Shown one piece after another: positions 1-8,750 of a stretch of 64,000 nucleotides of DNA (positions within the stretch are counted from its first letter, which is position 1; each line of letters starts with the position of its first letter). Position numbers and translations under genes: made by a program. Under the pieces are notes generated by a model. The model worked only from the letters and a program-made list of their open reading frames with translations. It did not search any database and was not told where the DNA came from. The stretch comes from Bacteroidales bacterium (lineage in GTDB: Bacteria; Bacteroidota; Bacteroidia; Bacteroidales; F082). The stretch is from assembly GCA_021647205.1 (NCBI GenBank), contig JAKIVD010000007.1, positions 62,001 through 126,000 on the forward strand. Direction: 5' to 3'.

Positions 1-580
1 TGAGTGCCGGTTTTGTTACGATTTTTCCATGCTCAACCAGGCGTGCCGGGCGCGTGTACTCTTCAATTACATCTGCCGGTGAAAATACAGCTTTGTATTC
101 CCAGGGAAGACTGCGGACTTTGGGTAGACCGCCAACGTAAATGTCAACTTTATTGATATGTTCCAGGTTTGAAGCAGCGGAACCAACCAACAGGTTGCTC
201 ATCCCCGGAGCTACACCCATGTCGGAAATAACCCTGACGTCGTTTACCTTTGCCAGGTCAGAAAGCCCGAAAACATCTTCCGGGTAAAAAGCAATGTCAA
301 CCACATCTTTTCCGGCCTCAATGCAATTGCGCAGGCATTTAAATCCCATAAAACCCGGAACGGCATTCACAACCAGGTCGTAGTCGTTAACCAATGACTT
401 AACTTCGGAAGATTCACTCAGGTCAACCTGTATTTTCCGAATTCCGCTTTGCCGGATATCCCTGAGTTTTTTTTTGTCAATATCTGCAACGCTTAACAGA
501 AAGTCGTTGTCGCCGGCAAGGTCAAGGGCGATAGGTCTGCCTATCAGGCCGGCCCCCAGAATAATAATTTTGGTTTTCAT
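1..580 (-). CDS. Saccharopine dehydrogenase-like NAD(P)-binding oxidoreductase, C-terminus cut by the window edge
   Basis: The gene reads leftward from an ATG at 580-578 and stays open to base 1, so about 193 residues are visible and the C-terminal part is outside the window. The N-terminus is a Rossmann dinucleotide-binding fold (KIIILGAGLIGRPIALDLAG, roughly residues 4-23). It is followed by a segment (VVNAVPGFMGFKCLRNCIEAGKDVVD in outline, about residues 70-95) and a later GVAPGMSNLL motif, both typical of the saccharopine dehydrogenase / lysine 6-dehydrogenase superfamily. Members reduce or oxidise amino acid or related substrates with NAD(P). The exact substrate cannot be told from the N-terminal half. 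The upstream neighbour is an EamA transporter on the same strand 107 bases away, with no evident functional link. Confidence 0.8.
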   Translation of the reverse strand, partial: MKTKIIILGAGLIGRPIALDLAGDNDFLLSVADIDKKKLRDIRQSGIRKIQVDLSESSEVKSLVNDYDLVVNAVPGFMGFKCLRNCIEAGKDVVDIAFYPEDVFGLSDLAKVNDVRVISDMGVAPGMSNLLVGSAASNLEHINKVDIYVGGLPKVRSLPWEYKAVFSPADVIEEYTRPARLVEHGKIVTKPAL

Positions 581-687
581 GGGGTAAAAATAAGGCTAAA
601 TGTATAAATGGCTAACTCTTCCGGATGATAATCTTCTTGGCGGTTCAATTCGTCAACACACACCCCGAAGTCCCGGTCTTCAACGTT

Positions 688-1590
688 TCAGCCTGCCGGC
701 TTCTGCTTTTTCTTCTTCAGGCCATTCATCTGAGAGAGCACCACACCAAAAATAACAAGGGTCATCCCGGCAATGTTCAGGGGTGTAAAAACCTCATCCA
801 GCACAAAAAATGCTGTGATGGTGGCAAAGACAGGAATCAGGTTGATGTAGATGTTGGTTTTATTGACCCCGAGCTGTTTTAGGACGTAGGTGTAAAGTAC
901 GTAGGCCAATGCAGAAGCAAAAACCCCCAGCATCACCAGGGACAGGGCTGCATTGACCGAGGGCCTGACACGTAAAAACGAAGTCGCATCCCGGTATAAA
1001 AAGAAAGGGAGAAAGTAGAGTGCACCAATCACTTCCTGCCAGGCGATGATGCTGACAGGATGGTAATTCGCGACCAGCTTTTTTAAAATAATGGCATAAA
1101 TGATGGCTGAAAAAACAGCCAGAAGAAGTAAGGAAACCCCCAACGGGGATGCTGCCGGCGTAAGGTCCGATTTAAAGATGATGAAAAATACCCCAAAAAA
1201 AGAAATCAACAAACCGATAAAGTTTTGCTTACTCAGCCTTTCGCGCAGGAAAGCAAAAGCAAGAAAAGGTGTAAACACGGGAATGGTGGCCACGATAAAA
1301 GCACTAACGGAAGCCGAAACCCGCTGTAGCCCGTAACTTTCGCCGACAAAATACAGAAAAGGGTTAAACAAAGCGCCCAAAGCAAACACCCAGATGTCTT
1401 TTTGCCTTACTTTTTGGAAGCTGCCGGTGAAATACATAAACAAAAAAAGCAACAGGAACGAAATAATTAAGCGGACAAAGATGGTTGTTAGCGGTGTGTA
1501 ATATTCAAATACCACCTTGGACCATACATAGGAAATGCCCCAGAAAAACATGGCAAAAAAAGCGGCAATATGGATGGAGACTCTGGTCAT
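688..1590 (-). CDS. EamA/DMT-family membrane transporter
   Basis: This 300-residue protein has about ten hydrophobic segments and the internal repeat of two five-helix EamA units expected of the drug/metabolite transporter family. The first unit starts at FFAMFFWGISYVWSKVVFEYY near residue 12, and the second near residue 150 (SLLLLAVFSAIIYAIILKKL). A basic tail (KKKKQK) ends the protein, as in many DMT carriers. Such proteins export or import metabolites such as amino acids across the inner membrane; the substrate cannot be predicted. The gene lies 82 bases downstream of the methyltransferase-family gene on the same strand and could be cotranscribed with it. Another EamA protein at 56784-57686 is a distant relative. 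Confidence 0.85.
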   Translation of the reverse strand: MTRVSIHIAAFFAMFFWGISYVWSKVVFEYYTPLTTIFVRLIISFLLLFLFMYFTGSFQKVRQKDIWVFALGALFNPFLYFVGESYGLQRVSASVSAFIVATIPVFTPFLAFAFLRERLSKQNFIGLLISFFGVFFIIFKSDLTPAASPLGVSLLLLAVFSAIIYAIILKKLVANYHPVSIIAWQEVIGALYFLPFFLYRDATSFLRVRPSVNAALSLVMLGVFASALAYVLYTYVLKQLGVNKTNIYINLIPVFATITAFFVLDEVFTPLNIAGMTLVIFGVVLSQMNGLKKKKQKPAG

Positions 1591-1672
1591 TCAGCTTTGC
1601 TGCTATTGGTCATTAGTTGGTTTTTTATCTGGGAAAAGCAGATTAGTCTCATGTCCAACAGCCTAAAAGCCC

Positions 1673-2419
1673 TCACGATCTTCCTTCTTCTCGTAGAACA
1701 GAAGTATGGTGTTTCAGGCTGCGCAAAATTAGTGAAATGAGCAGTGTCGCAATCAGGGCAAGGTGCCAGGGTGTTTCCCACTTAAAAGTTCCGGCGGAAA
1801 AGTAAGCTCTCAGGTCTTCAATAAAAACAAAACCGACCACTGTTGCAAGTACCCCGGAGTATTCGCGGCGCAAGACACTCTTCAGTGAAAACGGGACCAC
1901 GTTTTTTTTGTGTTTCCTGATGCAGGGGATAAAAGCAGGAGTGGCATTGGCCCAGTCCATATAAGCCTGGCCGAATTTGCGTTCCAGGAAACGTTCCTCG
2001 GCAAACATGATGCGCTCGTAATAAAGCCAGAAGGCGAGCGTAACAATAACGACAAAAGCAAAATTGAAAGTAAACAGTACAATGCCAGTCCACATAAAAT
2101 AATTGCCGAGGTACAAGGGGTGCCGGACCATGGAATAAATCCCCGTTGTGTTTAACGATTCGGCCACCTGACCTTCTTTGGTGTTTCTTCCCGAAGTTCC
2201 TTTGGGGGTCGTGCCGATGGCAATGGCGCGGATAAAAAACCCGAGCAAACTCAGGGCAACCGCCGCAACGCTAATGACAATCCGGGCCTGCCCGGAAAGG
2301 AAGCTTGTGTTGGTGAAATACACCACAGGGACGGCGGCCAAAAACAGAACAATGGGAATCTCGCCACGGTGTTTAAACAGAAAGTTGCCTTCTTTTTCGA
2401 AGGCGTTGACCAATGCCAT
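1673..2419 (-). CDS. Isoprenylcysteine carboxyl methyltransferase (ICMT/PEMT)-family integral membrane methyltransferase
   Basis: A 248-residue polytopic membrane protein. Hydrophobic segments run from about residues 22-38, 46-67 and 108-130, and the family signature GIYSMVRHPLYLGNYFMWTG lies near residues 92-111, followed by EERFLERKFGQAYMDWANATP. The RHPxYxGN element and the ExxxxxxFGxxYxxY-like block form the S-adenosylmethionine site in this family. A divergent C-terminal extension of about 70 residues carries two further hydrophobic stretches. Bacterial relatives methylate phospholipid head groups or lipid A phosphate (LmtA-type). I suspect an envelope lipid target because of the conserved N-terminus, but that is inference. 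Residual uncertainty is about the substrate, not the fold. Confidence 0.75.
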   Translation of the reverse strand: MALVNAFEKEGNFLFKHRGEIPIVLFLAAVPVVYFTNTSFLSGQARIVISVAAVALSLLGFFIRAIAIGTTPKGTSGRNTKEGQVAESLNTTGIYSMVRHPLYLGNYFMWTGIVLFTFNFAFVVIVTLAFWLYYERIMFAEERFLERKFGQAYMDWANATPAFIPCIRKHKKNVVPFSLKSVLRREYSGVLATVVGFVFIEDLRAYFSAGTFKWETPWHLALIATLLISLILRSLKHHTSVLREEGRS

Positions 2420-2598
2420 AATTGTTGGGTTTTGAATAGCTGCAAAGATAGAAAATTAAGGAAGTTCATGAAGCCCTTAAAGTTTTGAGTGCCTAAAGTT
2501 TGTATCCTGTTTTTTTTCAAGCCTTCGCAGCTGAACTCAAGCGTACTCCTGTTTGCCTGCAGGCAGATATTCGCAAGCAGGTCGAATACAAGATTTGC

Positions 2599-4278
2599 TT
2601 AGCTTTCCTTTAAAATCTCTGCAACCCTGAATGAATTGGCATAAATGGTCCAGGTGTAGGGGACGCTGCCACCGGTAGGCATAAAACTGGCATCGGTAAT
2701 GAAAAGGTTATCCACTTCATGTGCGCGGCAGTTTTTGTCGAGCACGGAAGTCTTCGGGTTGTTGCCGAAGCGGCAGCCGCCGGCCATCAGGTTCGATGGG
2801 GGCGAACCGCTTATTCCCATTGTGATATTCTGTCCGCCCATTTGTTCCAACACCTTTGTTGCTTTTTCAGCCAGAAAGCGGCCCACTTTCAGGTCGTGGG
2901 GGTGGTAACCCAACCGGATACGGGCCACGGGGTCCTTCCATTTATCCCTGACATTTTCGTCGAGAGTTACGAAACAATTGTCTGTGGGCAGCCAGTCGTT
3001 GAATACCTCAAAATTGAGTTTCCGTTGTTTGGTAAAATAATTGAAAATCCCCTTTTTCAGTTCGGGGCCGTAAACCAGGCGGTCGCCGTCCCATTTTTGG
3101 CGGATGGCCTTTCCCATCGCATTGGCATGTTCAAACAAGAAGTCAATAGTTCCCCCTTTGGCTTTCCCGCCGAACTGCTCATCATCAATTTCGTACCATT
3201 GCTGGATGGAACGGTTGACAAAAACACCGGGTGCTGACAGTTGCACTGCTTCCTCCTTTGAGAACTGGTCATAAAAAAAGTTCGCCGAGCCACTGCCGCC
3301 ACCCGAGAAAATAAGGTTCTTCCCCACTTGCCCGTTGTTGTTGGCCAGCCCGTCGGGGAATTTGTTTCCCTTGCTCATCAGCAACAACCGTGAAGTTTCA
3401 ACGGCCTGTGCAGCCACTACAAAGTGTGCGGCTTCGATGCTTTGTTGCCGGCCTTCTTTGTCATAATACCAGGCCCTGACCACTTTGAAACCATCAGAAC
3501 TTTCCAGGTGGTACACTTTGGCATTGGGGATGATGGTGCAGTTTCCCGTTGCAATGGCAGTGGGCAAAAGCGCTGCGCGTGAACTGCCTTTGGCATCTGT
3601 CGAACAACCGTAGGATCCACAGAAATTGGAATAAGAACAGCTGTTTCTATTGTTGGCATGCATTGAAAGAATGGCGCGGGGAACGGGTTTCGGCACAATC
3701 CCCAACTGGCTGCAGGCGGCATCAATTTTACCGGAAATCATGTTTTCGGCCAATGGCGGAAAGGGAAAATCATCAGTGGAACGCGGCTCCAGTGTAGCGT
3801 GTTGGAGCACTTTTCCGGAGATGCCCACTACTGTTTCCACTTTTGTAAACCAGGGCTCCATTTCTTCGTAGGAAATTGGCCAGTCAACGATATTGGCGCC
3901 CTCAATCTCGCCATAGGCAGAAAGCAGGCGAAAATCGTTGGGTTTCATCCGGTGAAAATAGCCGCTCATAAAATTGGAGGAGCCACCCACACAGTTGCCG
4001 TTCCAGAAATCCCTGCCCGACTCATAAGTGGGAACGCCTTCCCAATTACCCTCGCTGTTCAGTGTTTCCAACACCTGTGGTTCGTCGAGCAAGGAGGGGG
4101 TATAAACACTTCTGCGGGTAGCCACTATTTCGTCTTTGGCAAAATCTTTGGTTTTGAACCAGGGCCCTTTTTCTAAAACCACCACCGAAAAACCGGTCCG
4201 TGCAAGCTCGTAGGCCACCGGCCCTCCACCGGCACCACTGCCAATAATACACACGTCGTAACCAGGTTTTTTTTTCAT
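2599..4278 (-). CDS. GMC-family FAD-dependent oxidoreductase (large subunit of a gluconate 2-dehydrogenase-like enzyme)
   Basis: The 559-residue protein opens with an FAD-binding Rossmann motif (CIIGSGAGGGPVAYELARTG, residues 10-29) and an acidic strand end (VVLEKGPW). It ends with the GMC C-terminal block (GGCRFG, then LFITDASFMPTGGSVPYTWT), which carries the flavin-contacting and catalytic residues. Length and the cysteine-containing middle (SCSYSNFCGSYGCS, about residues 212-225) fit the membrane-associated sugar/alcohol dehydrogenases related to gluconate 2-dehydrogenase and not the plain cytosolic GMC group. The preceding gene on this strand encodes the matching subunit-3-type protein, so the two should form one complex. 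No cytochrome c subunit follows. The ATG at 4278 is the only good start. Substrate unknown. Confidence 0.85.
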   Translation of the reverse strand: MKKKPGYDVCIIGSGAGGGPVAYELARTGFSVVVLEKGPWFKTKDFAKDEIVATRRSVYTPSLLDEPQVLETLNSEGNWEGVPTYESGRDFWNGNCVGGSSNFMSGYFHRMKPNDFRLLSAYGEIEGANIVDWPISYEEMEPWFTKVETVVGISGKVLQHATLEPRSTDDFPFPPLAENMISGKIDAACSQLGIVPKPVPRAILSMHANNRNSCSYSNFCGSYGCSTDAKGSSRAALLPTAIATGNCTIIPNAKVYHLESSDGFKVVRAWYYDKEGRQQSIEAAHFVVAAQAVETSRLLLMSKGNKFPDGLANNNGQVGKNLIFSGGGSGSANFFYDQFSKEEAVQLSAPGVFVNRSIQQWYEIDDEQFGGKAKGGTIDFLFEHANAMGKAIRQKWDGDRLVYGPELKKGIFNYFTKQRKLNFEVFNDWLPTDNCFVTLDENVRDKWKDPVARIRLGYHPHDLKVGRFLAEKATKVLEQMGGQNITMGISGSPPSNLMAGGCRFGNNPKTSVLDKNCRAHEVDNLFITDASFMPTGGSVPYTWTIYANSFRVAEILKES

Positions 4279-4297
4279 GTGCTTAAGCTTTTAAAAT

Positions 4298-4338
4298 AAT
4301 CATTTTCGTATGTGAACCAACGGTTTACCATCGGTTCA
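4298..4338. repeat. Dispersed palindromic repeat, copy A
   Basis: This is one of three related intergenic segments, the others being at 8519-8560 and 9756-9794. They share AATCATTTTnGTGTGTGA-like lead sequence followed by an imperfect palindrome built on GAACCGACGGGTT and its complement. Here the palindrome reads GAACCAACGGTT then tACCATCGGTTC and is the most diverged copy. It lies in the 68-base gap between the dehydrogenase small subunit and the GMC gene, so it would be transcribed as part of their message and could fold into a hairpin. Confidence 0.6.
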
Positions 4339-4346
4339 TGGACGCT

Positions 4347-4919
4347 TCATCTTGTGTTCACGGCCTTTAAAATGTTTCCGTAAAGGATGTCTGCTGTCGG
4401 TCGGGGATAGCCGGGGAAATGACCGAGCCATTTCCAACCTTCACCATCCACGTTGCCACCATACTGTGGATCGGCAATGAGTGCTTCGAAAACATAAGTC
4501 AGGATGATGGACATCCAACTGGCACCCCAGGCTTGTTTGGCAATGAAAGCCACGAGCGTTTCTTTTTCGGCAGCACTTAATTGCTTGAAGGCTTTTTCAA
4601 ATTCTTCATCAGCCGTTTCGGCTACCCAGCCAATACCGTCGATGATGTATTTGGTGTCGGCAGGGTCTTTGCGGGGGTCGGAGAGTACCCAGAGCAGGTA
4701 TTTGTCCGCATTCAATTCCGCTGCCCCGGGGCCATTTCCATCAGCGGGAAACAGTTGTTGTTGAACCTCGCGGATAATTTCCATTTGTTCGTTGTTCAAT
4801 AATCCCGTTTTGGTTTTGTACGGATTACTATAGGGCGAACCTTTGAGAGCCGGCAAAAACGGTATTTGTGTAAGCAGGCCACAAGCAAACAGGCTTTTTA
4901 CAAAAACCCTTCGCTGCAT
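4347..4919 (-). CDS. Gluconate 2-dehydrogenase subunit 3 family protein
   Basis: About 190 residues from the ATG at 4919. I chose that start because it places a signal sequence at the very N-terminus (MQRRVFVKSLFACGLLTQIP), with a twin-arginine-like RRVF motif followed by a hydrophobic core, as in exported subunit-3 proteins. In-frame ATGs also exist at 4988 and 5072, and a TAnnTTTG promoter-like element (TACCTTTG) lies at 5005-4998 just before the 4988 ATG, so a longer form is possible. The mature part (LNNEQMEIIREVQQQLFPAD, then a Trp- and Gly-rich end with GNVDGEGWKWLGHFPGYPRP) matches the family. Known role: small partner that escorts or stabilises the GMC dehydrogenase encoded next door, probably at the periplasmic side of the inner membrane. 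Confidence 0.8.
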   Translation of the reverse strand: MQRRVFVKSLFACGLLTQIPFLPALKGSPYSNPYKTKTGLLNNEQMEIIREVQQQLFPADGNGPGAAELNADKYLLWVLSDPRKDPADTKYIIDGIGWVAETADEEFEKAFKQLSAAEKETLVAFIAKQAWGASWMSIILTYVFEALIADPQYGGNVDGEGWKWLGHFPGYPRPTADILYGNILKAVNTR

Positions 4920-5281
4920 TTTTGGGCTGTAAAGCTTTATTTTTACGGGTAGCCCGGCTGTACCAGGTATTTTGTTTTTCTGTTTCATTGTGGTCAACAA
5001 AGGTATGCAAATGATGGAATCCGTTGCTTTAGCTTTTGACGTGAAAAAGGGGCAGGGCTTACAAAGTTTCACTTTATCTGGCTCACCCGACAGGTTTTCC
5101 CCAACCCGGCAGATCGGGAAAAAGGATTAATCCGCATAGAGGCGGGAACATCAAACACCGCCTAAGGTTTTTTGAATGAGGAAGTATTGGTTCTGGTTGT
5201 CGCGCGATGATGAAAACCATCAACTTTGTCAGGGTTTTAAGTTGCGCCACGGAACCAATCAAAAGTTTAGGAAGTTTGACG

Positions 5282-5289
5282 TAAATTTG
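5282..5289 (+). promoter_or_regulatory. Bacteroidota-type -7 element before the CCA-adding enzyme
   Basis: TAAATTTG matches TAnnTTTG exactly and ends 6 bases before the ATG at 5296. Transcription would start within a few bases of the ATG, giving an almost leaderless message. I do not see a convincing -33 TTG at the right distance. The site argues against the upstream in-frame ATG at 5176. Confidence 0.4.
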
Positions 5290-5295
5290 CCACCG

Positions 5296-6768
5296 ATGCA
5301 GAACTTTTCAGAAAGCATAAATAAGGAGCCTTTTGCCACGATTGCGAAAGTGGCGGAAACATCAAAGACCAGTGTTTACGTCATTGGGGGGTACGTGCGC
5401 GATTTAATCCTGCAACGTCCTTCAAAAGACGTGGATATTGTGGTGTTGGGCAGCGGGGTGGCTTTTGCCCGCAGGACGGCAAATGCTTTCGGCGCGGGGG
5501 CCTATGCGAAGTATTTCAAGAATTTTGGGACTGCCATGGTCCGTTACAATAATTGGGAGGTGGAGTTTGTGGGGGCACGAAAGGAGTCGTACCGCAGAAA
5601 TTCACGAAAGCCCATTGTTGAAAACGGCAGCCTTTCAGATGATCAGAAAAGGCGCGATTTTACTATCAATGCCATGTCGGTCAGTCTTCAGAAAAAAGAC
5701 TTTGGCAAGCTTTTCGACCCTTTCAACGGACAGGAAGACCTCGAAAAGAAAATCATTCGCACACCACTTGATCCTGATATCACCTTTTCTGATGACCCCT
5801 TGCGGATGATGCGTGCCATCCGCTTTGCGACACAATTGCGCTTTACCATCGAACAAAATACGTATGATGCCATCCACCGAAACCGCAACAGGATTGGCAT
5901 TGTCTCGAAGGAGCGGGTGGTGGACGAACTGAACCTGATAGTAATGGCCGACAAACCCTCCATCGGTCTTGATTTGCTTGACAAAACCGGTTTGCTGAAA
6001 ATTCTGTTCCCAAAGCTGAGCGAGCTGAAAGGTGTTGAAAAAGTGGGTAACCAGGGGCATAAAGATAATTTTTACCATACCCTTGAGGTATTGGACAACC
6101 TGGCGGTGAAATCCGATAATTTGTGGCTGCGCTGGGCTGCCATCCTCCACGATATCGCCAAACCGGTAACCAAGAAATTCGACCCGAAAACCGGCTGGAC
6201 ATTCCACCAGCACGAGTTTATCGGTGAAAAGATGGTGCCGGGAATCTTTAAAAACCTGAAACTCCCCATGAACGAAAAAATGCGCTACGTTCAAAAATTA
6301 GTCCGCCTGCACCTCAGGCCCATCGTACTGGCGCAGGACATCGTTACGGACTCGGCCATCAGGAGGCTGTTGTTTGATGCCGGTGATGATATTGACGATT
6401 TGATGATGCTTTGTGAAGCCGATATCACTTCTAAAAATGAATACAAGGTAAAAAAGTACCTGAACAACTTTAAACTGGTCAGAAAGAAGTTGAAAGAGGT
6501 GGACCAGAAAGACAGGATAAGGAACTGGCAACCACCCGTTAGCGGCGAAGTTATCATGGAGACCTTCGGGCTGAGCCCTTCAAGGAAAGTGGGCGAAATC
6601 AAAACGGAAATACGTGAGGCAATCCTTGACGGTGAAATTGAAAATAATTTTGAGGAGGCTTATGCTTTTTTGCTGGAGCAGGGGAAGAAACAGGGATTGG
6701 GCGTGAAGACGATTGTTGAACCCCCAAAGGGAGGGGAAGAAAGAACAAATTCCGACAAACCATCCTGA
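5296..6768 (+). CDS. cca: CCA tRNA nucleotidyltransferase with C-terminal HD domain
   Basis: From the ATG at 5296 the protein is 490 residues; an in-frame ATG at 5176 would add 40 residues that do not look like part of the family. It has the nucleotidyltransferase core of class II enzymes: VIGGYVRDLILQRPSKDVDIVV (with the GG and DxD metal site) near residues 25-46, then RRDFTINAM, and RAIRFATQLRFTI of the RNA-binding head. The C-terminal half carries an HD-type segment (HTLEVLDNL, WAAILHDIAKP). Role: adds or repairs the 3'-terminal CCA of tRNAs in the cytosol. The HD region may add phosphatase or phosphodiesterase activity, as in other HD-bearing family members. It heads a plus-strand pair with miaA, also a tRNA gene, 161 bases downstream. 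Confidence 0.93.
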   Translation: MQNFSESINKEPFATIAKVAETSKTSVYVIGGYVRDLILQRPSKDVDIVVLGSGVAFARRTANAFGAGAYAKYFKNFGTAMVRYNNWEVEFVGARKESYRRNSRKPIVENGSLSDDQKRRDFTINAMSVSLQKKDFGKLFDPFNGQEDLEKKIIRTPLDPDITFSDDPLRMMRAIRFATQLRFTIEQNTYDAIHRNRNRIGIVSKERVVDELNLIVMADKPSIGLDLLDKTGLLKILFPKLSELKGVEKVGNQGHKDNFYHTLEVLDNLAVKSDNLWLRWAAILHDIAKPVTKKFDPKTGWTFHQHEFIGEKMVPGIFKNLKLPMNEKMRYVQKLVRLHLRPIVLAQDIVTDSAIRRLLFDAGDDIDDLMMLCEADITSKNEYKVKKYLNNFKLVRKKLKEVDQKDRIRNWQPPVSGEVIMETFGLSPSRKVGEIKTEIREAILDGEIENNFEEAYAFLLEQGKKQGLGVKTIVEPPKGGEERTNSDKPS

Positions 6769-6929
6769 TACCTGACGGATCGCTAACACCCTGTTGTTTT
6801 AACAGTCAAATCCCAAAAAGCCAGTTTGCTTTCTCGTTGTTGAGGGGAGTACTGGACTTTAGCTGAAAGTTGATGGGTAGTGCGCTGTGGAACTTCAACG
6901 ACAACTGAACTGACAATTTATGACAACCA

Positions 6930-7853
6930 ATGATTTTTCGCGATAACAACAAAACCCTGATCGTCATTCTTGGCCCGACTGCTTCCGGGAAAACCGAACT
7001 GGCCATGGCGGTAGCGCAACATTTTAAGACAGAAATTATTTCAGCCGACTCCCGTCAGTTTTACAAGGAGCTGCCCATTGGGACTGCTGCTCCTGACATT
7101 GCTCAATGTCAAAAGGTTAAGCATCATTTCGTGGGGCATTTACCTGTTACAAGCAGCTACAGTGTTTTTCGTTTTGAGCAGGATGTACTGGAACTTCTGA
7201 CCGGGGCCTTTCAATCGAAACACACAATGGTGATGGTGGGCGGTTCGGGTTTGTACATCAATGCAGTTTGTCATGGGATCGACAATCTTCCCGATCCCGA
7301 TGCTGCCTTGCGCCATAAACTGGACAAACTGTGGAATGAAAAAGGAATCGCCGCTTTACAGCACAAATTGAAAGTACTTGACCCGGACTTTTTTCAAACC
7401 GTTGACCAGAACAATGCCAAACGCCTGTTGCGTGCCATCGAAGTCTGTCTCCAAACAGGAAAACCTTATTCACAGCTTCGCCTGAACAAAAGAAAAGAAA
7501 GGCCGTTCAATATCCTAAAAATCGGACTGGAGGTGCCCCGCGAAGTGTTGAACCACCGCATCGCTCAGCGGACGGAAGAAATGCTCAGGAAAGGTTGGCT
7601 TGATGAAGCAAGGGCTGTTCTTCCCTTTCGTAATTACAATGCACTGAACACAGTGGGCTACAAAGAGCTGTTTGGTTATTTTGACGGAATCCTGACACTG
7701 GAAGAGGCGGTTGAGAAAATCAAAACAAATACCCGCCGCTATGCCAAACGCCAAATGACCTGGTTCAGGAAAGACAAAAATATTCACTGGTTTGATCACA
7801 AGGACCCCGCTCAGATTATCCAGTTTATTGCGGCCGCATTAAAGCGGGACTAA
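6930..7853 (+). CDS. miaA: tRNA dimethylallyltransferase
   Basis: The 307-residue protein has the P-loop ILGPTASGKTELAMAVAQ at residues 14-31, the substrate-binding ISADSRQFYKELPIGTAAP that follows, and GGSGLYINAVCHGI near residue 105, all diagnostic of MiaA. The enzyme transfers an isopentenyl group from dimethylallyl diphosphate to N6 of A37 in tRNAs reading UNN codons. Length is normal. Its stop codon overlaps by 4 bases the stop end of a convergent T9SS-sorted protein, so termination between them must be tight or bidirectional. Confidence 0.96.
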   Translation: MIFRDNNKTLIVILGPTASGKTELAMAVAQHFKTEIISADSRQFYKELPIGTAAPDIAQCQKVKHHFVGHLPVTSSYSVFRFEQDVLELLTGAFQSKHTMVMVGGSGLYINAVCHGIDNLPDPDAALRHKLDKLWNEKGIAALQHKLKVLDPDFFQTVDQNNAKRLLRAIEVCLQTGKPYSQLRLNKRKERPFNILKIGLEVPREVLNHRIAQRTEEMLRKGWLDEARAVLPFRNYNALNTVGYKELFGYFDGILTLEEAVEKIKTNTRRYAKRQMTWFRKDKNIHWFDHKDPAQIIQFIAAALKRD

Positions 7854-8500
7854 GGTAATTTTTGAAACCGGTAGGCATTGCGCTCATTCCCTGACTGAAC
7901 AACATAAAAGTAGATGCCGGGTTTCAGTGCCGGGGCATTCCAGGGAATACTGTACAAACCGGGGGTGAAAAAGCGGGCAGGGATTTCATCAATCTTAACA
8001 CCTGCGAGATTGTAAATATCTATTGAGATTTTCCCCTGCTGATCGGTTTCAAATTGAAAACGGCTGTTGGAACGGACAGGGTTGGGAATGATCTTAAAGG
8101 ATTCAAAGAGCAGTCCGGCTGCTTCGTCTGCTCCGGTGCCGGTAGTGGTTTCAATGGTGAAGTTGGCGCTGATGTCTTCATAATCTGTGTCCTCCAGGTT
8201 ATTCATAAATATTTTGACCCGCCCTTTTGTTGTGGCTTCAGCCGGTACCTCCCAGCTGTATTCGCGAAGTGGATAGGGTATGTTTTTCGAGATGACTTCC
8301 CAGTTTTCCCCGCCATCGGGAGAGTAATACAGTTCCCAGTTTTGTGTGTCGTGGGTTGCCAGTTCAACCCAGCTGATAACAATGCTGTCGCCACTGTTGA
8401 AACTGTTGCCGCCTTCGGGATAAAGCAATTCGACATGGGCCCGGGCAGCCATCGAAAACGAGAGGAGCGGAAAGATCAGGACGTAAATATATTTTTTCAT
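7850..8500 (-). CDS. Small secreted protein with T9SS C-terminal sorting domain
   Basis: A 216-residue protein with a cleavable signal peptide (MKKYIYVLIFPLLSFSMAARA). It continues with one beta-rich domain of about 100 residues (HVELLYPEGGNSFNSGDSIV onward, with WELYYSPDGGENWEVIS) that resembles Ig-like surface domains of Bacteroidota. From about residue 135 it has a type A sorting domain: FKIIPNPVRSNSRFQF, ISIDIYNLAGVKI and PGIYFYVV, the usual N-P, xxxGxxV and KPGIYF blocks. It would be moved across the outer membrane by the type IX system and anchored or released. Function is unknown; the domain may bind carbohydrate or mediate adhesion. Confidence 0.8.
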   Translation of the reverse strand: MKKYIYVLIFPLLSFSMAARAHVELLYPEGGNSFNSGDSIVISWVELATHDTQNWELYYSPDGGENWEVISKNIPYPLREYSWEVPAEATTKGRVKIFMNNLEDTDYEDISANFTIETTTGTGADEAAGLLFESFKIIPNPVRSNSRFQFETDQQGKISIDIYNLAGVKIDEIPARFFTPGLYSIPWNAPALKPGIYFYVVQSGNERNAYRFQKLP

Positions 8501-8518
8501 CAGTTTGTGTTTTTGGTT

Positions 8519-8560
8519 ATCATTCTTGTGCGTGAACCGACGGGTTAACCCGGTCGGTCA
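8519..8560. repeat. Dispersed palindromic repeat, copy B
   Basis: Second copy of the family seen at 4298-4338 and 9756-9794: ATCATTCTTGTGCGTGA followed by a palindrome centred on GGGTTAACCC with flanking CCGAC and GTCGG. It lies 18 bases upstream of the start of the T9SS protein at 8500, in the divergent gap before the phosphorylase gene. Confidence 0.6.
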
Positions 8561-8696
8561 ATATCTGTTCGATGATGGCAGATTCTCAAGGCACTTATAA
8601 AGTACAGACGCAGTTTTCGGGTGTGCCTTACAGAATCTTTCTTCTTTTTTTTTGTGCTAATCAGGGGCTGGTAGCGAAATAGCTTCGGATTGTCTG

Positions 8697-8725
8697 TTGC
8701 CGCTTGCATTTTTAGGCTAAATTTG
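8697..8725 (+). promoter_or_regulatory. Bacteroidota sigma-A type promoter of the purine nucleoside phosphorylase gene
   Basis: TTG at 8697-8699, an 18-base spacer, then TAAATTTG at 8718-8725, an exact TAnnTTTG. The predicted start of transcription is near 8731, leaving a leader of about 20 bases before the ATG at 8751. Confidence 0.55.
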
Positions 8726-8750
8726 CGGGGACAAATTTTTAGGTAAAAAG

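Noticed and set aside
5635-6294. Long open frame opposite the CCA-adding enzyme gene (219 residues)
   Set aside because: It is a mirror of a well-supported gene, lacks any recognisable motif and has no promoter. The same reasoning removes the other long opposite-strand frames, such as 11073-11834 and 32403-33494.
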